Assembly: GCF_005402965.1 (NCBI RefSeq)
Contig: NZ_BJCF01000015.1
Span: 23,247 to 87,246 of the forward strand
Origin: Dolichospermum planctonicum
Lineage (GTDB): Bacteria > Cyanobacteriota > Cyanobacteriia > Cyanobacteriales > Nostocaceae
DNA length: 64,000 bases
Reading direction: 5' to 3'
This document shows positions 53,270 to 61,800 of this stretch, piece by piece. The number at the start of each line of letters is the position of its first letter. Position 1 is the first letter of the stretch. Made by a program: the position numbers and the translations under genes. Below the pieces are notes generated by a model that worked only from the letters and a program-made list of their open reading frames with translations, was not told the origin of the DNA and did not search any database.

Positions 53270-54874
53270 TTATTTCTTCAAAAACTTTTGTCGCATCTTA
53301 ATTACAAAACTATTCACCTCTGGAATATTCATTCTCGAAGCAATAAGAGAAAATACACCAATTCCCACCAAAGCAGATATAGATAATTCTATGAATAAAG
53401 TAATTAAATTTGGTTTACCCAAAACTTGACGAGAAACTATTAAAGCTCCAAAACTAGCTAGACCCGATATAATACTACCACCAGTTAAACTCAAAATAGG
53501 GATACACCATTCCCGCCAAGGTAAACCATTAAGTTTGCGGTTTAGCAAAAATAACAACATCAACATGGAACCACAATTAACGCCAACTGTAGCCAAAACT
53601 AAACCCGGTGCGCCAAAAGGTTCAACTAATAAGAAATCTAGTACAGCATTAAGAAAAATATTAAATGTACTAATTTTAAAAGGTGTTTGTCCATCACCCA
53701 AAGCATAAAATACCCTGACTAAAACATCACGCCCTAGATAGACAAACATCCCAATTCCATAGGCAACTAATAAAGAAGATACTAACTGAGTTGCTTCTTG
53801 TTTAAATGCTCCCCGTTGATAAACTATCTGGACAATTGGCTCAGATAAAGATACCATTAAAGCCCCTAAAGGTAGCATGGTGACAGCAGTTAGTAAAAGT
53901 CCTTGCCGAATGCGTAATTTTAGTTCTGGCCAATTGTCTGGGTGAGAAAGTTTAGCAAATGTTGGTAATAAAGGCAGTAAAATAATATTAGAAATAATTC
54001 CCAAAGGAGTTTGTACTAAAAGATTAGCATAGGTAAAACCTGCTGCTGCACCGGCAATAGGACTGGCAAAATAAAGGTCAGTGGCGACATTTATGGGCAT
54101 CATTCCTGATGATATGGTGGCTGGAGTCATGATTTTAATTACTTCTTGAACACCAGGAGATTTAAAATCAAATCTTAGCCGTAATGTCCCTAATCCTAAC
54201 CGCCATTGGACAATTAATTGCACTAACCATTGCAAAATTCCTCCCGCTAAAGTTCCCCAGGCTAATATCATGCCACCGATGAAAGCATATTCAGGATTAA
54301 TAATTTGTTTACCATATTCTAGAACTAAAATACCGATACCGATAATAACGGTTATACTGGATAATAACGGACTAATTGATAATAACCAATATTGATTAGC
54401 TGCATTTAAAGTCCCAAAACCAATCCCAATTAAGCCCGCAAATAAGGACAGAGGGGACATAATTTGGATTTGACGGATGGCGATCGCTCTTGTAGTCGCT
54501 TCTAAGCCATGACCAACTAAATCAATAATTAACTCAGCGCAGAATATTTGGGCAATTGTCACTACTAGCAACAACCCACCCACAAGAGTTGTTACTGTTT
54601 CTACTATAGGTGCTGCTGCTTCTTTTTTATGTTTAGATAAAACACTGACAATGGCACTATGTAAAGGTCCGTTGACACCACCCAGTAAGATCAAAAGAAA
54701 ACCGGGGATAATATAGGCATAACTATAAGCGGTAGCTGCAGCACCGACACCGAAAGCCGCAGCGATTATTTGTTGTCTAATTAAACCAAATACCTTACTA
54801 ATTAATGTTGCTGCGGCAACAATACCAGCAATTCCAGCGAAAGAACGGGCGGGTTTTTTTTCTTGTTGTGTCAC
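53270..54874 (-). CDS. murJ: Lipid II flippase MurJ
   Basis: A 534-residue MviN/MurJ protein with about fourteen membrane helices. It carries GIAGIVAAATLISKVFGLIR, LLILLGGVNGPLHSAIVSVL, VQTPLGIISNIILLPLLPTF and VLVRVFYALGDGQTPFKIS. It flips lipid II across the plasma membrane during peptidoglycan synthesis. It lies 26 bp upstream of the ATPase gene on the same strand; the 48-bp spacer before the pentapeptide gene has CAGTGGT-type heptamers. Confidence 0.93.
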   Translation of the reverse strand: MTQQEKKPARSFAGIAGIVAAATLISKVFGLIRQQIIAAAFGVGAAATAYSYAYIIPGFLLILLGGVNGPLHSAIVSVLSKHKKEAAAPIVETVTTLVGGLLLVVTIAQIFCAELIIDLVGHGLEATTRAIAIRQIQIMSPLSLFAGLIGIGFGTLNAANQYWLLSISPLLSSITVIIGIGILVLEYGKQIINPEYAFIGGMILAWGTLAGGILQWLVQLIVQWRLGLGTLRLRFDFKSPGVQEVIKIMTPATISSGMMPINVATDLYFASPIAGAAAGFTYANLLVQTPLGIISNIILLPLLPTFAKLSHPDNWPELKLRIRQGLLLTAVTMLPLGALMVSLSEPIVQIVYQRGAFKQEATQLVSSLLVAYGIGMFVYLGRDVLVRVFYALGDGQTPFKISTFNIFLNAVLDFLLVEPFGAPGLVLATVGVNCGSMLMLLFLLNRKLNGLPWREWCIPILSLTGGSIISGLASFGALIVSRQVLGKPNLITLFIELSISALVGIGVFSLIASRMNIPEVNSFVIKMRQKFLKK

Positions 54875-54922
54875 GAATATCAGTGGTCAGTGGTTAGTTG
54901 AGAGTTATTAGTTGTCAATTTT

Positions 54923-55420
54923 TCAACGACAACCTAAACTATCGTGAGTAGAAATACCAGTTACAGGATTAACACCATTTGCTATTTTACACAGCAGCGA
55001 TACTTGATAACGGTCAATGATTGCATTTGTAAAATCAGCGCCAGTGATATCAGCATCATAAAAGCGGCTGCGGGTCAAAGTTGCTTCTGTAAAAATGGCA
55101 TTTCTTAGATTAGCACCATCTAAGGTAACACGATCAACTAAAGCGCCTGTTAAATTTGCACCTTCTAAATTGGCTTTTAATAAAACGCCTTTGGTAAAAA
55201 TTGCGTTAGTTAAATTTGCACCTTGGAAATTTGTTCCCCGCATTTCCGCTGCGACAAAAGTTCCACCGACAAAATCAGTATAGGAAAAGTCACGATTATT
55301 TAAGTTAGCATTACTGTAGTTAATGGTATTAACTTGAGCCAATGTTATTTGCGGAGTCATAATACACAATCCCGCCAAAATAGAAATTAAAGTTAAATAT
55401 CTTAACAAAATTTTGTTCAT
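54923..55420 (-). CDS. Exported pentapeptide-repeat protein
   Basis: A 165-residue protein. I start at ATG 55420; the open frame extends 159 bases further, but that part is repeat DNA. Residues 1-29 are a signal peptide (LTLISILAGLCIMTPQ, then LAQ). Residues about 37-140 are pentapeptide repeats (ANLNNRDFSYTDF; NFQGANLTNAIF), expected to form a beta helix. Two Cys in the last 20 residues may form a disulfide. The location is periplasm or thylakoid lumen. Confidence 0.88.
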   Translation of the reverse strand: MNKILLRYLTLISILAGLCIMTPQITLAQVNTINYSNANLNNRDFSYTDFVGGTFVAAEMRGTNFQGANLTNAIFTKGVLLKANLEGANLTGALVDRVTLDGANLRNAIFTEATLTRSRFYDADITGADFTNAIIDRYQVSLLCKIANGVNPVTGISTHDSLGCR

Positions 55421-55428
55421 AAACTTGC

Positions 55429-55550
55429 TAAGTAGGTTGGCGTTAAAAATTGTCATTATAGTGAGGGAACGTTCCCAGTTCCCTCTTCCTCTTCCCTCTT
55501 CCCTCTTCCCTGTCCCCTGTCCCCTGTTCCCTGTTCCCTGTTCCCCGTGA
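55429..55550. repeat. Left end of the TAAGTAGGTT element followed by CCCTCTT/CCCTGTT heptamers
   Basis: TAAGTAGGTTGGCGTTAAAA starts at 55429, as in the elements at 19690 and 28902, and is followed by ATTGTCATTATAGTGAGGG. Then come CTTCCCT, GTCCCCT and GTTCCCT heptamer units to about 55545. The right terminus is absent. It lies directly upstream of the pentapeptide gene start. Confidence 0.75.
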
Positions 55551-55559
55551 CCAAGTTCC

Positions 55560-57083
55560 TTATTTCCAATCTTTACCAATGCGAATTGTCAAGTCAGATT
55601 CTAGATCACCGTTTCCTGAAACTTCAACTTGTCCTAAACCTAAAACTTGTTGTAAATCAATTCCTGGTTGTCGGTTGCCTTGTTGGACAATAATCTGAGT
55701 TTGACTCTGGGTATCTGGCCAGTCTGGAACTGGGTAAACATTAGTAAAACCTTTCTGTTTAAGATAGGTAATTACCCTTTGCGTTAGCTGGGGTTGATTA
55801 GTAGTATTTTGAACAGCAACTCTCCGGGCAAAAATAGGTCTGGTATCTGAGGTAATACCAGCGACATTTACCCCAGTAAAATCAGTTAATAAGCTTTGTT
55901 GACCAGTCATATTTAACCAATAGCTATTAGCATCTTGACTAAACTTGCTAAAAGTACCGGGTAACATTGCCATTTGGAAATTATCCCGTTCTACATTCAC
56001 GGAAAAATTCGCCAATGCCATCATTTCCTCCGTTTTGAGGTTGGTATCAAAATACTTCCGCATAATGCGAGTTAATTGGGGCAACCTGGGTAAAACAGTG
56101 GGACTGTTGAGCTTTTGCATTAAAGCAGTGATTAGTGCTTGTTGTCGCTGAACTCTGGGTAAATCCCCCATACCTTCTTCACGAAAGCGGGCAAACTGTT
56201 CTGCTTGTTGACCATTAAGATTTTGCCAACCGCTGACTAAATTTATTGACAAGCCACCTGAGCGATCTTGATAATTCATAGCTTGGGGGACAAATACATC
56301 TACCCCACCCAACTGGTCAACTAATTGGCGGAAGCCACTAGTAGAAATGCGGATATATCTATCTATGGGAGCATTGTTTAAACTGCGACTAACTACCCGT
56401 GCGGCTAAAACTGGACCACCCTTGGCATTAGCTTCAGATACCTTAGTTAAGCCTTGTTCGGGGATTGCTATCATTGTCCCTCTGGGAATTGACAGAACGC
56501 GAATAGATTTATCACTGGGATTTAGCCGCACCAACATCATAGTATCACTGCTACCAGCAAAACTTTCTGGTGAACCGTCTACAGTTCCCGGCACTGGTTC
56601 AATACCCATAATTAAAATATTCATGGGTCTTGATAGTTTATACTGAGAAAGCTGAGTCCATAAACCTGCGGGTATTTTGACTTGATTCTGTTTATAAGAA
56701 GCAAATTCATCATCTTTCGTTTGGTCTAGATTACTCCATAGAGGAGTCCATAGTGCCAAACTGGACGCTAATAAACCAGATACAGTTACGCCTAAAACAA
56801 CAGTTAGCACCCACAATAACCAGCGGGGAATTGATAAGCCTAATCGCGCATAGAGTTCCTTGGGAAGAGCGCCCACTGATTCCACAACGCTACTAGCAGA
56901 GTAGACTGATTCCGGCGGTTTTACCAGGGGGGTGGACACTGGTACTTGTTGAATTATTGTCTGATTTTCTAACTTTTGGACTGGTGGCTGTTTTACCTCC
57001 TGCTCTGGTGGTGTTACCTGTTGAGGTATGACCTGATTTTCTAACCATTGAATTTGTTTAATCACAATTTTCTCCCCACTCAA
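55560..57083 (-). CDS. LytR-CpsA-Psr (LCP) family glycopolymer ligase
   Basis: A 507-residue protein. A Pro/Gln/Val-rich cytosolic N-terminus (1-80) is followed by one membrane helix (about 88-112: WLLWVLTVVLGVTVSGLLAS). The LCP domain (about 150-310) follows: NILIMGIEPV, GSSDTMMLVRLNP, IRVLSIPRGTMIAI, GFRQLVDQLGGVDV and FARFREEGMGDLPRVQRQQ. The C-terminus (about 385-507) is LytR_C-like (VAVQNTTNQPQLTQRVITYL). LCP enzymes attach glycopolymers to peptidoglycan. Confidence 0.93.
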   Translation of the reverse strand: MSGEKIVIKQIQWLENQVIPQQVTPPEQEVKQPPVQKLENQTIIQQVPVSTPLVKPPESVYSASSVVESVGALPKELYARLGLSIPRWLLWVLTVVLGVTVSGLLASSLALWTPLWSNLDQTKDDEFASYKQNQVKIPAGLWTQLSQYKLSRPMNILIMGIEPVPGTVDGSPESFAGSSDTMMLVRLNPSDKSIRVLSIPRGTMIAIPEQGLTKVSEANAKGGPVLAARVVSRSLNNAPIDRYIRISTSGFRQLVDQLGGVDVFVPQAMNYQDRSGGLSINLVSGWQNLNGQQAEQFARFREEGMGDLPRVQRQQALITALMQKLNSPTVLPRLPQLTRIMRKYFDTNLKTEEMMALANFSVNVERDNFQMAMLPGTFSKFSQDANSYWLNMTGQQSLLTDFTGVNVAGITSDTRPIFARRVAVQNTTNQPQLTQRVITYLKQKGFTNVYPVPDWPDTQSQTQIIVQQGNRQPGIDLQQVLGLGQVEVSGNGDLESDLTIRIGKDWK

Positions 57084-57389
57084 CCACTCCTTAAAGGTAT
57101 GTTAATACAAGCTACAAATATTGCAACTGCAAAATTTCACAGTGCAAATTTTGGATTTTAAAAAAGCATCAGCCAGATTTTGTTGGGTTTTGCTGTCCTC
57201 ATAGCTTTAATCTGTGATAATTACAACATACTTAACTAACCGAAATTATCAGTCAAGATCATCCAAAATTCAAAATTAAATGCAGTCCACAGGCCACAGG
57301 CCACAGTCCAGAGGCAAGGGGTAAGGGGCAAGACTTACCCACCATTCGATGTAAACTTATATTGTTCTGCATTGGGTGTGCTTTCGAGT

Positions 57390-58454
57390 ATGAATAATTT
57401 ATTTTTTCCTGTGATTTTAGCAGGTGGTAAAGGTGAACGTTTTTGGCCTTTGAGCCGACTGGACAGACCTAAACAATTTTTAAGTCTTGATGGTAGCTCT
57501 CAGAGCTTACTACAAGCAACCGCTGATCGATTGTTACCATTGGCTGACGGTTGGCAAAACTTGTGGGTAATTACCTCTAGCGCCATTGCCCAAGGGGTGA
57601 GAGAACAACTTCCTGATTTACTAGAATCAAATTTACTCATTGAACCTTTAGGACGAGATACCGCCGCTGCTGTTGCTTGGGCAAGTTTAGAAATTAACAA
57701 GCGTTACGGAGAAAACGCTATGATTGGTTTTTTCCCGGCTGACCACTGGATTGCTGACCCAGAGGTATTTTTAGCTACCCTGTCCGCTGCTACCGAGTTG
57801 GCAAGAACTACCCCGGCAATAGTGACTTTGGGGATCAAACCCAATTTTCCATCAACTGGCTATGGTTATATTGAGCAAGGCGAGAAATTATGTGACTTTA
57901 ATAACTTGCCAGCTTATCATGTTCAGCGTTTTACTGAAAAGCCCGACCAGGAAACAGCCGCAACTTTTTTATCTACGGGACGGTTTAGCTGGAATAGTGG
58001 TATGTTTGTTTTTCAAGCCGGTGTTGTTTTAGCAGAATTACGCACCCATGCACCAGAAATTATCCAACCTTTAGAACAATATGGCCCTGATATTTATCCC
58101 CAGTTACCTAAAAAAAGTATAGATTACGCGCTGATGGAAAAAACTAGTTTAGCTTATGTTTTACCTGTGGCATTTGGTTGGGATGATTTGGGTGATTGGA
58201 ATGCTATTGAACGTTTACTAAAACAAGAGGATAATCCTAATGTAGAACTTGCTACTCATGTTGGCTTAGATACTCAAGGATCTATTGTTTATGCCTCCAA
58301 TCCTGATGATGTAATTGTTACTATCGGTTTAGAAGATGTGGTCATTGTCCGCGATCGCAATGTTACCCTAGTAGTGAAGAAGGATCGTACCCAGGAAATT
58401 AAGCAGATCCTGAAAACTTTGCAAAACGATGGCCGATTTACGGACTTATTATAG
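57390..58454 (+). CDS. manC: Mannose-1-phosphate guanylyltransferase
   Basis: A 354-residue nucleotidyltransferase. FPVILAGGKGERFWPLSRLD is the GTP-binding motif, followed by RPKQFLSL; FFPADHWI, GYGYIEQGE and FTEKPD are further family blocks, with GRFSWNSGMFVF near the active site. It makes GDP-mannose for polysaccharides. I start at ATG 57390 rather than TTG 57372. It lacks the C-terminal isomerase domain of bifunctional ManC/PMI enzymes. The 306-bp upstream spacer (57084-57389) contains CCACAGG and GGGGTAA heptamers. Confidence 0.93.
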   Translation: MNNLFFPVILAGGKGERFWPLSRLDRPKQFLSLDGSSQSLLQATADRLLPLADGWQNLWVITSSAIAQGVREQLPDLLESNLLIEPLGRDTAAAVAWASLEINKRYGENAMIGFFPADHWIADPEVFLATLSAATELARTTPAIVTLGIKPNFPSTGYGYIEQGEKLCDFNNLPAYHVQRFTEKPDQETAATFLSTGRFSWNSGMFVFQAGVVLAELRTHAPEIIQPLEQYGPDIYPQLPKKSIDYALMEKTSLAYVLPVAFGWDDLGDWNAIERLLKQEDNPNVELATHVGLDTQGSIVYASNPDDVIVTIGLEDVVIVRDRNVTLVVKKDRTQEIKQILKTLQNDGRFTDLL

Positions 58455-58630
58455 AATTTAAAACCCCGGTAGATAGCTCAAACTGTTGTTAACCATTATA
58501 ACTTATAGATTGTATTCTGTGAAATAACAGATTTGAGCCTTTTTTTTTGGTGTTACATAATTTGCATAATAACGGTATCAATTATGGTTTCTATGTTTCC
58601 CCCCAAAACCCAAAGGTGCAAAAGTTTTTT

Positions 58631-58720
58631 CATCAAAAGTCATCAAAAGTCAGCAGAAGTTAATACAAGTTAATACAAGTTAATACAAGTTAATATAAGT
58701 TAATATAAGTTAATATAAAT
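58631..58720. repeat. Nine-unit 10-bp tandem repeat upstream of the restriction enzyme gene
   Basis: Nine consecutive 10-bp units: ATCAAAAGTC twice, AGCAGAAGTT, AATACAAGTT three times, AATATAAGTT twice, AATATAAATT. The period is exact and near one DNA helical turn, so the same face is presented nine times. It ends 127 bp before the restriction enzyme start. The rest of 58455-58847 is AT-rich with a T9 tract near 58545. Confidence 0.95.
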
Positions 58721-58847
58721 TAATCCCATCAGACCTTTACAACTATACGTAAGTGTAGTTATTATATTAATCTATAGCCTCATTGCCATGCGCTGGGTGG
58801 GAATGAGAAAACGAGCAGGGGATCTGGAACATAGGAGAAATCTGAAT

Positions 58848-61800
58848 ATGACTATTGGCAAAATATTAAAGGAATTTAGACAAAATTCTCAATCTCCCCG
58901 GGAATTAGGAGATAAATTTGAACGGTTAATGTTAACTTATCTCAAAACTGATCCCATCTACAAAGAGTATTTTAGCGAGGTTTGGTTATGGATGGATTTC
59001 CCGAAACGGGGAAATATGCCAGATACAGGTATTGACCTAGTAGCAGTCATCAGAGATACTGGCGATTATTGTGCCATTCAATGTAAATGTTATGGAGAAG
59101 ACCAAACTTTAGAAAAATCAGATATAGATTCATTTTTCACCGCTTCCGGGACAAATTTATTTAAAAAACGCATGATTATTTCCACTACAAACAAGTGGAG
59201 TAAAAACGCCTTAGCAGCTTTAGATGGTCAACAAATTCCTGTTATTCGTGCTACTATTTACGATTTAGCCAATAGTCCCATTGATTGGGAGCAATTCAGT
59301 TTAGAAAATCCTGATCATTTAGAACTTAAACCTAAAAAAAAAATTAGGCCTCATCAACAAACCGCTTTAGAAAAAGTCCTCACGGGTTTTCAAACGGGAG
59401 ATAGAGGTAAATTAATTATGGCTTGCGGTACTGGTAAAACCTTTACCGCTTTGAAAATTGCGGAAAATTTCCCTAAAGAAAATAATTTAATTCTCTTTTT
59501 AGTTCCTTCTATTTCTTTACTTTCCCAAACTTTGCGAGAATGGACTGCGGAAACTGATATTAATTTTCATAGTATTGCAGTTTGTTCTGATGTCAATGTT
59601 GGTAAAAGTAAGCAAAAATCTAAAAATGATGATCTTGCAGATATTACTGTTAATGATTTAGCGTTTCCTGCCACAACTAACGCGAATGATATTATTAAAT
59701 CCTATCACAATATTCAATCTAAAAATCAAAAAGAATTAACCGTTATTTTTTCTACTTATCAATCAATTCAAGCTATATCAGATGCACAGAAACAAGGTTT
59801 ACCAGAATTTGATTTAATTATCTGTGATGAAGCCCATAGAACCACAGGTGTAACTATTGCTGGTGAAGATGAATCTTATTTTGTCAGGGTACATAATCAA
59901 GATTTTATCCAAGCTAAAAAACGTCTTTACATGACAGCAACTCCTAAAATATATAGTGATGATACCAAAGTCCAAGCACAGGAAAACGACGCTTTTTTAT
60001 GTTCCATGGATGATGTAGATATCTATGGTCAAGAATTTCATCGTTTAAGTTTTGGGGAAGCTGTCAGCGTCGGTTTATTAACTGATTATAAAGTCATGGT
60101 GTTAGCTGTTGATGAAAAATTTGTGAGTGCAACTTTTCAACAACAATTAGCAGACGCAAATAATGAGTTAAATTTAGATGACGCAGTTAAAATTGTCGGT
60201 TGTTGGAATGGTTTAGCTAAACGTTTAATTAAAGATGCTCAAGGGGAAGATATAGAAGATAATAACCCTATGAAACGGGCGGTTGCTTTTTCTCGTAGTA
60301 TTAAAGATTCTAAAAAGATTGTTGATGTATTCGCTGATATTATTAATCAATATCAACAATTGAATCCTGATGATGAAGATTTCTTAGAATGTAATTTAGA
60401 CCACGTTGATGGTACTCAAAATTCTTTAGAAAGAAACAGTAAATTAGAATGGTTAAAAGCTGAACTTCCCCTAACTCCTACAAAGGGGGGAAATAGCGGT
60501 AATATCTGTCGAATTTTATCAAATGCGCGGTGTTTATCCGAAGGTGTGGATATTCCCGCGTTAGATGCTGTGATGTTTCTTACTCCCCGTAATTCCGTAG
60601 TTGATGTCGTCCAGTCCGTTGGTAGAGTCATGCGGAAAGCTGAGGGGAAAAAATACGGTTATATCATTTTACCGGTTGGTATTCCTGCTGATATACCTCC
60701 CGAAGTCGCTTTAAAAGATAATCAAAAATATCAGGTAATTTGGCGAGTTTTACAGGCTTTACGCTCCCATGATGACCGATTTAATGATACTGTCAATAAA
60801 ATAGAATTAAATAAACGTCGTCCTCCCCAAATTGCTGTTATTGGAGTGGGAGGTAAAACTGAAAATGATGGTAGTTCTCAAAGTGCAAAAAAAGGCAGTT
60901 CTTACAAACAATTAGAATTAAATTTTCCCATTGAAGAATGGAGAAATGCCATTTATGCGAAAATAGTTACTAAATGTGGTGATAGACAGTATTGGGAAAA
61001 ATGGGCTAAAAATGTAGCGGAGATTGCTGATACTCACATTTCCCGAATTAAAGCATTATTAGTAGGGGCGAACGGCCGTTCGCCCTTACAATCAGAAGCG
61101 AAAAAAGTATTTGATGACTTTATCACAGGATTACATCAAAATATTAATCCTAATGTCACCGAAGATGAAGCCATTGAAATGTTATCTCAACATTTAATTA
61201 CCAAACCGGTTTTTGATGCTTTGTTTGAGGGTTACGAATTTACTAAATATAACCCGGTTTCCCAGACGATGCAAAGAATGTTAGATGTGTTAGAAGGTCA
61301 ATCTTTGCAGAAAGAAGTCAAGACTTTAGACAAGTTTTATCAAAGTGTGCGAGAACGCGCTAGTGGTATTGATAATGCGGAAGGAAAACAGCGGATCATT
61401 ATTGAATTATATGATAAATTTTTCCGTGCGGCTTTTCCCCGGTTGGTAGAAAGATTGGGAATTGTTTATACTCCCGTGGAAGTGGTAGATTTTATTATTA
61501 AAAGTGCTGATTTTGCTTTAAAACAAGAGTTTGGTGTGGGTTTAACTGATGAAGGTGTGCATATTTTAGACCCCTTTACCGGGACCGGTACTTTTATGGT
61601 GCGGTTATTGCAAAGTGGGTTAATTAAACCAGAGGATTTACAACGGAAGTTTAGTTATGAGTTACATTGTAATGAGATTGTTTTATTAGCTTATTATATT
61701 GCAGCAATTAATATTGAGGAAAGTTATCATTTTTTGGCTGGTGGTGAATATCAACCTTTTAATGGCATTGTTTTAACGGATACATTTCAAATGTTTGAAA

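Noticed and set aside
55095..55283. 62-residue plus-strand frame
   Set aside because: Same effect: antisense of the pentapeptide repeats of the exported protein gene.
55421..55579. N-terminal extension of the pentapeptide-repeat gene (GNRGQGTGKREEGRG-type)
   Set aside because: The extension is repeat DNA translated. The signal peptide starts at ATG 55420, so the shorter start is correct.
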